NCBI GenBank assembly: GCA_043733485.1
Contig: JAYTGN010000342.1
Span: 1 to 9,427, forward strand
Reading direction: 5' to 3'
Length of the DNA stretch: 9,427 nucleotides
Source: Urbifossiella sp043733485
GTDB taxonomy: Bacteria > Planctomycetota > Planctomycetia > Gemmatales > Gemmataceae
Positions 1 to 9,198 of this stretch are shown piece by piece. Below the pieces are notes generated by a model that was given only the letters and a program-made list of their open reading frames with translations, was not told the origin of the DNA and ran no database searches. Within the stretch, counting starts at the first letter, position 1; each line of letters starts with the position of its first letter. The position numbers and the translations under genes are program-made.

Positions 1-31
1 AACCCGGTTTCCAAAGCAGAAACCGGGTTTC
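1..31. repeat. Palindromic hairpin element, copy 1 (cut by window edge)
   Basis: This is an inverted repeat with arms GAAACCCGGTTTC and GAAACCGGGTTTC around a 7-nt loop CAAAGCA. The first two bases of the left arm lie outside the window. Where it can be compared it is identical to copy 2 at 41-73, from which it is separated by 9 nt. Each 13-nt arm is itself almost palindromic around its central base, so the element can fold either as one long hairpin or as two small ones. Its role is unknown. It resembles REP-like dispersed intergenic elements. Confidence 0.85.
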
Positions 32-40
32 TCAACAGAA

Positions 41-73
41 GAAACCCGGTTTCCAAAGCAGAAACCGGGTTTC
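41..73. repeat. Palindromic hairpin element, copy 2, just past the hsp70 stop
   Basis: A perfect 13-bp stem with loop CAAAGCA, giving a 33-nt element. It begins 4 nt after the TGA stop (78-80) of the minus-strand hsp70 gene, so it would form at the very end of that mRNA. No U-run follows the stem on the minus strand, so it is not a textbook intrinsic terminator. It could still act as a 3'-end stabiliser or terminator, or simply be a REP-like repeat. Confidence 0.9.
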
Positions 74-77
74 AATC

Positions 78-1922
<1,845 letters not shown>

Positions 1923-1943
1923 GTGGAGTTCCCTCTCGTTCTT

Positions 1944-1976
1944 GAAACCCGGTTTCTGCTATGGAAACCGGGTTTC
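1944..1976. repeat. Palindromic hairpin element, copy 3 (loop inverted), upstream of hsp70
   Basis: The same perfect 13-bp arms as copy 2, but the loop reads TGCTATG on the plus strand. That is the reverse complement of the other loops with one change (CATAGCA versus CAAAGCA), so this copy is inserted in the opposite orientation. It ends 21 nt before the hsp70 start codon and 6 nt before the Shine-Dalgarno sequence, so if transcribed it would sit in the 5' leader directly next to the ribosome-binding site. Confidence 0.9.
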
Positions 1977-1987
1977 TGATGGCTTAC

Positions 1988-2024
1988 ATAAAACCCGGTT
2001 TCCAAAGCAGAAACCGGGTTTTAT
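1988..2024. repeat. Palindromic hairpin element, copy 4 (15-bp stem)
   Basis: An extended version of the same element, with loop CAAAGCA and a perfect 15-bp stem. Its outermost shared pair is A-T (1990/2022) where copies 2 and 3 have G-C, so both partners changed together. The stem starts with an A run and ends in TTTTAT on either strand, which makes it the copy most like a bidirectional intrinsic terminator. It could end transcription from the small gene at 2194-2625 before hsp70; this is an inference from shape only. Confidence 0.88.
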
Positions 2025-2044
2025 TGACACCCGTGTTGCATCTG

Positions 2045-2181
2045 CTGCACCGGCTGGAAGCACGGTGCCACCCGGTTAGACTGCACCGGCTGGAAGCACG
2101 GTGCCACCCGGTCAGACTGCACCGGCTGGAAGCACGGTGCCACCCGGTTAGACTTCACCGGCTGGAAGCGGTGCCACCCGG
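2045..2181. repeat. 36-bp tandem repeat array, 3 full units plus a decayed fourth
   Basis: Three consecutive 36-bp units (2045-2080, 2081-2116, 2117-2152) differ at only one position (GGTTAGA versus GGTCAGA). A fourth, degenerate unit (2153-2181) has a G-to-T change near its start, a 2-bp deletion that turns GCACGGTGC into GCGGTGC, and loss of its end. Inside each unit ACCGG and CCGGT form an inverted pair, and GCACGGTGC is palindromic around a central G. The array fills the space between the small secreted-protein gene (stop at 2194) and hairpin copy 4. It looks like a Gemmata-type intergenic repeat; its function is unknown. Confidence 0.9.
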
Positions 2182-2193
2182 ATTGCTCCGCAC

Positions 2194-2625
2194 TCACTCC
2201 TTGGGCTTGTCCTTGTCCTTCGTGAATTCGAAGGCGAAGCCTTCCTTGCCGTCGAAATCCTTGGGCCGCTTGTCCTTCTCGGTGTTGTAGGCGAGCTTGA
2301 AGGTGTTGCCCTTCACTTCGACGATGCCGTAGCCCTTGGAGCCCTTGAGGCCTTCAAACGGACCTTCGAGAATCTCCATGTCGATCTTGGTGCCGTCGAG
2401 CTTGTAGGACATGACGAACTTGCCGTCTTTGTCGCCGATGGTGATCTTCTTGTCGTCGATGATGTACTTGGGCTTCTTGGCGTCGTCGCCGACGGGCTCG
2501 CCGTTCTTCTTGCCTTTGACGAGCGTGTAGGTGCCCACGAGTTTCGGGGCTTCGGTTTTTTTGTCTTCGGCGCGGCCCAGGAAGCCCACGCTCAGCACCA
2601 GTGTCAACGCGGCAATCTGCTTCAT
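2194..2625 (-). CDS. Small secreted protein, TIGR03067-like
   Basis: A 143-aa precursor with a Sec-type signal peptide: MKQ, then a hydrophobic core (residues 4-16) and a likely cleavage site after GRA (19|20). The mature part starts acidic/lysine-rich, then has LVGTYTLVKGKKNGEPV, IDDKKITIGDKDGKFVMSY, a GYGIVEV-GNTFKLAYN segment and a lysine/aspartate-rich tail ending DKPKE. The order LxGTYxxxxxxxxGxP, then a Kitig-type strand, then GxxxLxYN...RPKDF matches the TIGR03067 family of small planctomycete proteins, which are predicted beta-rich and have no known function. The start at 2625 is preferred over in-frame upstream ATGs (up to 2736) because of GAGGAG at 2633-2638, the signal peptide that begins exactly there, and a promoter candidate inside the longer reading frame. 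The site of action is probably the periplasm or outside the cell. The family assignment is from pattern recognition and is moderately sure. Confidence 0.85.
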   Translation of the reverse strand: MKQIAALTLVLSVGFLGRAEDKKTEAPKLVGTYTLVKGKKNGEPVGDDAKKPKYIIDDKKITIGDKDGKFVMSYKLDGTKIDMEILEGPFEGLKGSKGYGIVEVKGNTFKLAYNTEKDKRPKDFDGKEGFAFEFTKDKDKPKE

Positions 2626-2632
2626 GGTCCCG

Positions 2633-2638
2633 CTCCTC
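2633..2638 (-). promoter_or_regulatory. Shine-Dalgarno GAGGAG deciding the small-gene start
   Basis: The minus strand reads GAGGAG 7 nt before the ATG at 2623-2625. This fixes the start at the signal-peptide methionine rather than at the upstream in-frame ATG at 2736. Confidence 0.75.
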
Positions 2639-2689
2639 GTCCGGTTCGTCCGCACAGCCATCGCGAACCCGCTCCGCGACGGCGGGGTG

Positions 2690-2719
2690 ATTGTAGGTTC
2701 GGGTGGGCGAGCCGGGCAA
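2690..2719 (-). promoter_or_regulatory. Candidate sigma70-type promoter for the small secreted protein
   Basis: On the minus strand a -35-like TTGCCC (2714-2719) is followed by an 18-nt spacer and a -10-like TACAAT (2690-2695; 5 of 6 matches to TATAAT). Transcription would start near 2683, giving a leader of about 58 nt before the ATG at 2625. It lies in the 120-nt gap after the giant protease gene, so the small gene probably has its own promoter. This rests on consensus matching only. Confidence 0.45.
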
Positions 2720-2745
2720 GGGTAGGCCGCGGTCATTCGCTCGCG

Positions 2746-5700
2746 TTATCCCTTACCCGCGATGTAGACGCCGCCGAGGAAGTTGCTGCTGTAGGCGTTG
2801 AACTCGTCGAGCAAGTTCAGATTCTCGCCATCGAAGATTTGCACCGAACGTGCGGATTGGCCTGGGGCGATGAGTAGGTCGGCGAGCCCGTCGCCATCGG
2901 AATCGACGGTGCCGACGAAGATGCCGCCTCGGTAGTCGGGATTAAACGCGGGGAACTCACTTCGCAAGAAGGCGGTTCCGCCTTCGAAGATTCGGGGAAT
3001 CGGGCCACCACCTTCACCGGGGCCGGTCAGAATCTCGGCCTTGCCGTCGCCATCGATGTCGCCCGCAGCCACGGTCACGCCGAGCCGGCCATCGTCTGGG
3101 AAGGCGAAGAGGCTGGCCAGAACCGCGCCGCCTGAGCCGAACACTTTCACGTGCGGTCCGCCACCCATTCCGGCCCCGGTGATGATTTCGTCGCCGGGCA
3201 AGCCGTCGAAGTTGCCGACGGCCACATTCACGCCGCCGGTGAAATTGGAGTCGTAAGCGAAGAAGCTGCCGAGCGCGCCGGGCATCTGTTCGATCTGCCC
3301 GCCAACCAATTTAAAGGTTCGCACGTGCGGCCCGGCACCCGGTCCGGCACCGACGACGATCTCGTCGCCGGGCAGGCCGTCCACGTCGCCCGAGGCCACC
3401 GTGATGCCGCCCGTGAACTGATCGTCGAAGGCGAAGAAGCTCGCGAGCAGCGTGAGATCCTTGCCGCTAAAGACTTTGACGTGCGGGAAGCCGCCGACTC
3501 CGGCTCCGGTGATGATGTCGGGGATACCGTCGTTGTTCACGTCGCCGACGGCCACGCGCACGCCGCCGGTGAAGGACGGATCGTAGGCGAAGAAGCTCTG
3601 GAGCCTCGCGCCCGTTCGGGCGTTGAACAACTCGACGTGCGGGCTACCGCCTTCGCCGGCTCCCGTGGCGATGACGCCATCCGGAGGCCGCGTCACGGCG
3701 ATCGAAACGCTCGCCGCAGTGCTCGTGAGGTTCGGCGAGCCGTCGTCCGTCGCGGTGAAGGTGAACGAATCGGAACCCACGTAGGCGGGGTTCGGGCGAT
3801 ACTGGAATCGCAGGCTCCCCAAATGCGTCGTCAAGCCGTCGAGCGGCGTCAGCGTGCCCGAGCTCGGGCCGGTGATCGCGAACGTCAAGTTTTGGCTCAC
3901 TTCCGGATCGCCGTCGTCCGCGGTGAGCACGATGACGATCGACTTGTTCCCTTGAACCGAGACGGACTGCGAGAAGGCGATGGGGCGGTCGTTCACCGGC
4001 GAAACGGCGATGGCAACGGTCGCCTGGTTGCTGACCTTCGCGGGGCCACCCGCCGTGTTGTCGTCCGTGACCGTGAAGGTGAACGAATCCGGCCCGTTGT
4101 AATTTGCCGCCGGGACGTACGTGAGCGTTCCCGTGGCCGGGTTGAAGTTCGTAAGTTGCCCGTGGAGCGGCCCGCTCACGATCGCGAAGGTGAGCACCTG
4201 AACCACTTCGGGGTCGTTGTCGGTTCCAGCGAGCACGATGGCGAGCGATCCATCCTCGGCAAGCCCCACCGATTGGCTCGTCGCCGAGGGCGCGGCGTTC
4301 ACGCCTTGCACGGTAATCGCAATCGTACCGAGCGTCTGGCTCACCCGCGGTGGGCCACCCGCCGTACTATCGTCGGTGACGGTGAACGCGATCGTATCCG
4401 TTCCCGCGTAGTCCGCATCGGGCGTGTAGACGAACGAGCCGGTCCTCGGGTCGAACCCCGAAATCTGGCCGTGCAGCGGGCCGGTCGCAATGGTGAACGT
4501 GAGAACCTGGACCACTTCGGGATCGCCATCGTCGCCGGTCAGGACGATTTCCAGCGAACCATCCTCGGTCACCATCACGTTCTGGCTCAGCGCGATGGGC
4601 GGGTCGTTCACGGCAACGACGTCGATCGCGATCGTGGCGGGGGGACTCGTCAGGGCCGGTCCTCCAGCCGTGGTATCGTCCGTTACCGTGACGGTGAACG
4701 AGTCCGATCCGTGGTAGTTCGAGTCGGGGATGTAGGTGCCTTTGCCGGTCGCCGGGTTGAACCCCGCGACGGTTCCGTGCAGTGGGCCGTTCGCAATTGC
4801 GAACGTGAGTACCTGGACCACCTCGGGGTCGCCATCGGTACCCGTCAGGGTGAAAGCGAGCGGTGTATCTTCGTTGGTGCCGAGGTTCTGAGCGAAGGCG
4901 GTCGGAGGATCGTTGACGCCTTGCACGCTGATCGAAATCGCGGCCGGTGAACTGGTGAGTGCCGGGCCGCCCGCCGTGGCGTCGTCCTTCACCGTGAAGG
5001 CGATCCTGTCCGGTCCCGAGTAGTCTGCCGCCGCGGTGTAAGTGAACTTGCCCGTGCTCGGATCGAACGCCGTGATGGTTCCGTGGGACGGGCCACCGAC
5101 GATGGCGAAGGTGAGGCCCTGGACGATCTCGGGGTCGCCGTCGTCGCCCTGGAGCGCGATGGACGTCGACCCGTCTTCCTGGGCGGTGAGCGATTCCGGG
5201 GTGGCCGTCGGTGGATCGTTCACGGGCGCGACGTGAACCCTTACCAAAGCCGTGGACGTATCGCCGTTCCCGTCCGTGACCTGATAGGTGAACTCGTCCG
5301 GTCCGGAGGCGTAGTCGTTCGTATTCGGGTCGGGGATGTAGCGGATGGAGTTGCCGACGACGACGGCGGAACCGCGCGTCGGCGGGTTGGCGATGGTCAG
5401 CACAATCGGGCCATCGCCGATGCCGGTATCGTTCGCGAGCACGTCGATCAGGATCGGATTGTCTTCGAGGGTCGTCGCGTTGTCCTCGCTGAGCGTCGGG
5501 AGTTGATCGACGTTGAAGAACTCCACATTTCGATACGAAAGCGGCGGATCGGTGGGGAAGGTGCCCGAGTTCGCGGTCGGCGTGTAGCCCACGGGTTCGG
5601 TGACGACGAGTCGGTCGCCGCCGACGTGGCCGAGCGCGTCGATCAGGATGCGCTTGATGTTCGCGAAGAAGTAGGGAAGGGGTGAGCCTCCGATGGGAGC

Positions 5701-8700
5701 TTCGACGGCGAGCGTGGTCGTGCTCGGCGTGTACGTGTATCGGTCGTCGCCCACGGAGCCGATCACGTTCACGCTGTCGTTCGAACCGCTGCCGCCGTCG
5801 ATGGTCAGGCTGGCGATGTTCCAGGCCGCCGACTGCGTCACGTTGAACGCGTCGCTGCCATCTAGGCCATCGAGCGCGTAGGTGGAACCCGACGTTCCGA
5901 GGTTCGTGAAATCCAGGAGCGGTCCGGCGTTGACTTGCGCGTAGGTCACGAGTGTATTGGTGGTCGTGAGCGCGAACGTGTCGCTGCCGCTGGTGCCGTC
6001 GATGGCGATGCGATCCGCGCCCGTGCTGCTGAAACCGGTCGGCGTTCCGCCGTTGAACCCGGCCGTTTCGACGTTGCGGAAGTCGATGGACGTGCTGGCC
6101 GAGGCCGTCGATCGCGCGATTTCGATATGCCCCGCGTTGCCCGCGCCGGGCGAGTAGCGGAACCGATCGCTGGCTCCGTTCGTTCCGAACACTTCGATGC
6201 GGTCGCGGTCGGAGGGATTGGGGCCGCCCGCGGGAAGTCCGAGATCGATATCGAGGGAAACGCTGCCGTCGTCTCGGCCCGCGAGGAGGTCCACGGTGTC
6301 GCTGCCGCCGAGCCCGAGAATGCCGAGCATCGAGAAGCCGGAGAAGGAACGCAATCGATAGAGCGAGCCGCCTCCCGATTGCTTCACGTCGACCATCGGA
6401 AGCTGGGCCGTCGCCGCGGCCAGCATGTCGATCGCGAAGACTTCGGGAGAATTCGTTCCCCGCAGTGTGAGCGTGTCGGTGTCGCTCGAGAAGCTGTTGC
6501 CGTGGTTCACGCTCAGATCGGTGTTGACGTAGCTGATGATCGCGATGGCGGACGCATCGCTGGCATTGGCGACGCGGATTTCCCCCGCGCCGACCGTCGC
6601 GGGTTGGATCGCGATGTCTTCGGACACGGGATTCGCGGTGACGGTGTTGTAAACGAGGAGGTCGCCATCGGTCGCGTTGCCGCCGTCGAAGTACGTTTGA
6701 ACGCCCCATCCCGTAGGGCTGTTGCTCGCCCACGGCGAAACCTCGAACGTATCAGTCAGAGTCCTCCCGTAGGCGTTCAGGGCTGTGGCACCGAGGAATT
6801 GGATCGGCGGACTACCGTTGAGCGAGGCGGTGAAGGCAGCCACTCCGGTGCCGCGGACCACGAAGCTGTCGGCTTGTCCGGTCGGGGTGTTGTTGTCGCC
6901 CAGCAGGTTCACGATGCCGTTCGTCGGCGTGAGCGTCGCGGCTTCGACCGACGTGAACGAGACTGGCGGGACGGTGCCCGAGGTCACCGTGATGGTGGGA
7001 ACGGCGGCGGTGTTCGCGAAGGCGTTGATCTCGGCGGGCAGGCCCACCGTGCCCAAGATGAGGAGCGAATCGGTGCCGGTGCCGCCGTCGTAAGCGACCG
7101 CACGATCGATGGCCCCGTTGTTGTGGTCGAGCGTGAGCGCGTCGTTCCCGCCGCGACCGTTCACGGCGATGCTCACAACCTGGTTCGCGGGGATCGCCAG
7201 TTGCACAACGCCGCCGAGCAGGAACTCGATCTTGCTGCCGGACGCATCGCGGCGAACGAGCATGATATCGCTGCCCGACGTGCCTTCGAACGTCACGGCA
7301 TACGGACCCGCGTTCAAGCTAATAATTGCGGCCGAGGCGTTGATCAGACCCCATCCGCTATCGACGTCGTAACCCGCTGGGCCGATGTCGATGGCCGTCG
7401 TTTCCAGGGCCGTGAAGATCTGCCTGGCCGAAAGGTGCGTCTTCGCCTGAAGCATCAGTGCCGCGACGCCCGCGGCATGAGGCGCGGCTGCGGACGTGCC
7501 GAAGAAACTGGAGCCCGAGCCATTGGGCTGGCCGAAGAAGGTCGTACTCACGCCGTCCGGGGCCACGACGTCCGGCGATTGCCGCGTCTGCGGTACGGGC
7601 AACAGCATCCCGTCGCTTCCGTAGAGAATCGGCGTGCCGCCCCGCGAAGAATACGATTCGAGCAGCGGCGGGTTCTGCCCGTACGGCGGCGTGTTCGAAT
7701 ACAGGGCGGCACCGATCGACTCGGCTCCCGCCGCATTCGCGTGCCCAAAAAGCGTGCTGCTGTTCGTCGCGTACTCATCGATCGAGACGTTACTGGTCCC
7801 AGATGGCTGGAACGCGACGTACTTCAACAGAATCGGATCGGGTCCGCTCACCTTCCCGATCGCGAACTGCACCTGCATCGGTGCACCGGTGGAGTTCGCG
7901 ATCGAGAAGACTTCAACCGGATCGGCACCGGCATTCTGCGTGAAGCCGCCGGTCGCGTTCATGAAGTTGCCGGCCATGTCGAATACGGCCAAGTTCAAAT
8001 TCGTCTGGGCTCCCACGCCGTTTACCGACTTGAAAGGATCGGACCACTGGAACGAGAAGTTCGTCGTGCCCGGCGGAAGCGTGATGGTCTGGAAGAGATC
8101 TCCGCCACCAAAATTGTGTGCGAGGAAGGTTGGAGAGAGAGCGGCCGGCACTTTGTAGGCACCCGTGCCGGTGAGGTCGGTTCCGCTGTTTCGAAAGGCT
8201 TGCTCGTAGGAAGCGCGGCCCAGATTCCCGGCCGCGGAAAAATACGGCACGTCCACCGAGGCGACCTGATCGACGGCCTGGGCAATCAGGCCGTCCAGGA
8301 ACATCGGTTCGCTGAGGAACGTGAGATCGTCCACGAACACGTTGACGCCGGCACCGAAGAGGTCGGCGATACTTTGCGTGAACTGAGTCTGCGTGCTGCC
8401 CGCCGAGGCGAAGGCGAGGTTCGCGCCGGGCGCGACATCGTGAACGATCTGCAGCATCGCCCGGCCTTCGTCCGAGCCGCTGACCCCCTCGCGTACCACG
8501 TTCACCGGAGTGAGGTGATTGAAGGGATTGGTCGAACCGGGGAGGTCGCCCGTGCCGACGTCCGACCCCGCTCCGCCGAGCAAGTTGAAGCTGTCCGAAA
8601 TGACCCCGACGGTTTTGCCGGTTCCATCGAGTCCGAGGAAGCTGGTTACCTTATCCGATTGTTGAGCCTTCACACCCTGGCTCGTGACCGAGCCGATATT

Positions 8701-9192
8701 CGTTATCGGTTTGTACGCGGCCTGGATGGCTTGCACGCTGCTCAGGGCCGCCGCCGAGGCGAGCGCGGCAATCGGGAGCGTGCCCGAGATCACATACTTC
8801 GCTTGAGCGAGTGTGCGGAAGCCGAGGGCTTCGAGGTCGGCTCGGGCCGTGGAGGTGTCGCCGGACGGGAGAACATCGAGGGTTACCGAGCCGTGGGAAA
8901 CTTGAAGTAACGAATTGAGTGGAACGTAAGAATCGGGGCTGAAGCCGGAGTTGGCCGTGAAGACTTGGAAGTCGCGATTGAGCAAAGCGAGGTCGTATCC
9001 GGCACGAGCCAGAGGTCCCGCGAAGTCTTGTTGCGCCGCGAGAATCGTCGAGAGGTTGACGCTAACGGCAGCGGGGACCGAGCGATCTTCGAGCCCCTCA
9101 ACATGGAGGGCGGCTCGCCGCACGGTCCGTGGCTTCACCGCGCCAGCTCGGAACCGGCGAACCCATCGAACGAACGAAAACGTCGACCACAC
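2746..9192 (-). CDS. Giant exported subtilase/sedolisin-like protease with beta-roll, cadherin-like and FG-GAP domains
   Basis: About 2148 aa (numbered from the GTG at 9192). Residues 1-30 are basic, followed by the planctomycete export-associated motif VEGLEDRSVPA (31-41); there is no classical Sec signal. Residues ~98-162 resemble a subtilase propeptide. The peptidase domain (~180-627) has Asp200 in VGVISDSF, Glu242 in SDEGRAMLQIVHD, Asp288/289 in VFVDDL, Asn323 in SAAGN and the nucleophile Ser567 in FGTSAAAPHAAG. A beta-sandwich insert (about 360-475, ITLPPGTTNFSFQWSDPF onward) splits it. Residues ~628-1230 are beta-rich with RTX-like pieces (GRGGNDALT, GLGGSDTVD, GLDGSDAFN). Then follow a Big_9/cadherin-like domain (1232-1324, DEFTYQVTDGNGD), five ~102-aa cadherin-like repeats (1325-1835) and a six-unit FG-GAP/VCBS module (1839-2148). 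No membrane anchor is seen at the C-terminus. Probably a calcium-dependent cell-surface or secreted protease or adhesin; substrate unknown. An in-frame GTG at 9201 would add three residues but lies inside the best Shine-Dalgarno sequence. Confidence 0.95.
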   Translation of the reverse strand: MWSTFSFVRWVRRFRAGAVKPRTVRRAALHVEGLEDRSVPAAVSVNLSTILAAQQDFAGPLARAGYDLALLNRDFQVFTANSGFSPDSYVPLNSLLQVSHGSVTLDVLPSGDTSTARADLEALGFRTLAQAKYVISGTLPIAALASAAALSSVQAIQAAYKPITNIGSVTSQGVKAQQSDKVTSFLGLDGTGKTVGVISDSFNLLGGAGSDVGTGDLPGSTNPFNHLTPVNVVREGVSGSDEGRAMLQIVHDVAPGANLAFASAGSTQTQFTQSIADLFGAGVNVFVDDLTFLSEPMFLDGLIAQAVDQVASVDVPYFSAAGNLGRASYEQAFRNSGTDLTGTGAYKVPAALSPTFLAHNFGGGDLFQTITLPPGTTNFSFQWSDPFKSVNGVGAQTNLNLAVFDMAGNFMNATGGFTQNAGADPVEVFSIANSTGAPMQVQFAIGKVSGPDPILLKYVAFQPSGTSNVSIDEYATNSSTLFGHANAAGAESIGAALYSNTPPYGQNPPLLESYSSRGGTPILYGSDGMLLPVPQTRQSPDVVAPDGVSTTFFGQPNGSGSSFFGTSAAAPHAAGVAALMLQAKTHLSARQIFTALETTAIDIGPAGYDVDSGWGLINASAAIISLNAGPYAVTFEGTSGSDIMLVRRDASGSKIEFLLGGVVQLAIPANQVVSIAVNGRGGNDALTLDHNNGAIDRAVAYDGGTGTDSLLILGTVGLPAEINAFANTAAVPTITVTSGTVPPVSFTSVEAATLTPTNGIVNLLGDNNTPTGQADSFVVRGTGVAAFTASLNGSPPIQFLGATALNAYGRTLTDTFEVSPWASNSPTGWGVQTYFDGGNATDGDLLVYNTVTANPVSEDIAIQPATVGAGEIRVANASDASAIAIISYVNTDLSVNHGNSFSSDTDTLTLRGTNSPEVFAIDMLAAATAQLPMVDVKQSGGGSLYRLRSFSGFSMLGILGLGGSDTVDLLAGRDDGSVSLDIDLGLPAGGPNPSDRDRIEVFGTNGASDRFRYSPGAGNAGHIEIARSTASASTSIDFRNVETAGFNGGTPTGFSSTGADRIAIDGTSGSDTFALTTTNTLVTYAQVNAGPLLDFTNLGTSGSTYALDGLDGSDAFNVTQSAAWNIASLTIDGGSGSNDSVNVIGSVGDDRYTYTPSTTTLAVEAPIGGSPLPYFFANIKRILIDALGHVGGDRLVVTEPVGYTPTANSGTFPTDPPLSYRNVEFFNVDQLPTLSEDNATTLEDNPILIDVLANDTGIGDGPIVLTIANPPTRGSAVVVGNSIRYIPDPNTNDYASGPDEFTYQVTDGNGDTSTALVRVHVAPVNDPPTATPESLTAQEDGSTSIALQGDDGDPEIVQGLTFAIVGGPSHGTITAFDPSTGKFTYTAAADYSGPDRIAFTVKDDATAGGPALTSSPAAISISVQGVNDPPTAFAQNLGTNEDTPLAFTLTGTDGDPEVVQVLTFAIANGPLHGTVAGFNPATGKGTYIPDSNYHGSDSFTVTVTDDTTAGGPALTSPPATIAIDVVAVNDPPIALSQNVMVTEDGSLEIVLTGDDGDPEVVQVLTFTIATGPLHGQISGFDPRTGSFVYTPDADYAGTDTIAFTVTDDSTAGGPPRVSQTLGTIAITVQGVNAAPSATSQSVGLAEDGSLAIVLAGTDNDPEVVQVLTFAIVSGPLHGQLTNFNPATGTLTYVPAANYNGPDSFTFTVTDDNTAGGPAKVSNQATVAIAVSPVNDRPIAFSQSVSVQGNKSIVIVLTADDGDPEVSQNLTFAITGPSSGTLTPLDGLTTHLGSLRFQYRPNPAYVGSDSFTFTATDDGSPNLTSTAASVSIAVTRPPDGVIATGAGEGGSPHVELFNARTGARLQSFFAYDPSFTGGVRVAVGDVNNDGIPDIITGAGVGGFPHVKVFSGKDLTLLASFFAFDDQFTGGITVASGDVDGLPGDEIVVGAGPGAGPHVRTFKLVGGQIEQMPGALGSFFAYDSNFTGGVNVAVGNFDGLPGDEIITGAGMGGGPHVKVFGSGGAVLASLFAFPDDGRLGVTVAAGDIDGDGKAEILTGPGEGGGPIPRIFEGGTAFLRSEFPAFNPDYRGGIFVGTVDSDGDGLADLLIAPGQSARSVQIFDGENLNLLDEFNAYSSNFLGGVYIAGKG
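2749..3678 (-). other. Region coding six FG-GAP/VCBS units (beta-propeller-like C-terminus)
   Basis: The last ~310 residues split into six units of about 43-58 aa, each built as (I/V)(I/V)TGAGxGGGPHVKVF, a spacer, SFFA(Y/F)DxxFTGG, VxVAxGDxDGDGxxD. Calcium-loop patterns DVNNDGIPD, DIDGDGKAE and DSDGDGLAD are intact in units 1, 4 and 5. Units 2 and 3 carry the variant DGLPGDE, and unit 6 ends the protein before its loop. Six to seven such units in FG-GAP proteins usually close a propeller. This C-terminal module is common in exported planctomycete proteins and probably mediates calcium-dependent binding. Confidence 0.8.
3688..5220 (-). repeat. Five ~306-bp in-frame tandem repeats coding cadherin-like domains
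   Basis: Five consecutive units (about 4915-5220, 4609-4914, 4300-4608, 3994-4299, 3688-3993) each encode ~102 aa with the order VNDPP, EDGS, (G/A)(D/T)D(G/N)DPE, (V)VQxLTFAI, GPLHG, F(N/D)PxTG, Y(V/I)PxxxYxGxDSFTFTVTDD, TAGGP, IAI. The acidic DDGDPE loops look like calcium sites between domains. The first four are closest to each other and share DDxTAGGP. The fifth is diverged (DDGSPNLTS instead, shorter GPSSG loop). A separate, more distant Big_9 domain precedes them (about 5221-5499). The pattern points to recent internal duplication. Confidence 0.88.
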
Positions 9193-9198
9193 GGAAGG

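Noticed and set aside
2024..2029. TTGACA on the plus strand as a -35 box
   Set aside because: No -10 box at a proper distance and no plus-strand gene downstream.
1923..2193. A heat-shock CIRCE operator or clear promoter for hsp70
   Set aside because: No TTAGCACTC-N9-GAGTGCTAA match and no convincing -35/-10 pair on the minus strand in this region.
1961..2290. A plus-strand frame encoding a repeated 12-residue RLEARCHPVRLH-like peptide
   Set aside because: It only arises because the 36-bp DNA unit is a multiple of three; no ribosome-binding site, and it runs antisense into the small secreted-protein gene.
3151..4950. A 599-codon plus-strand open frame opposite the cadherin-like repeats
   Set aside because: It repeats with the same ~306-bp period as the real gene and shows no domain of its own, so it mirrors the tandem repeats.
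4367..6733. A 788-codon minus-strand frame overlapping the protease gene
   Set aside because: Extremely rich in Arg, His and Pro, as expected for a frame-shifted reading of the real gene; no motifs.
5935..8910. A 991-codon open frame on the plus strand opposite the protease gene
   Set aside because: It is arginine/valine/glycine-rich with no recognisable domain and lies wholly antisense to a gene with clear domains; it is a high-GC codon-bias shadow.
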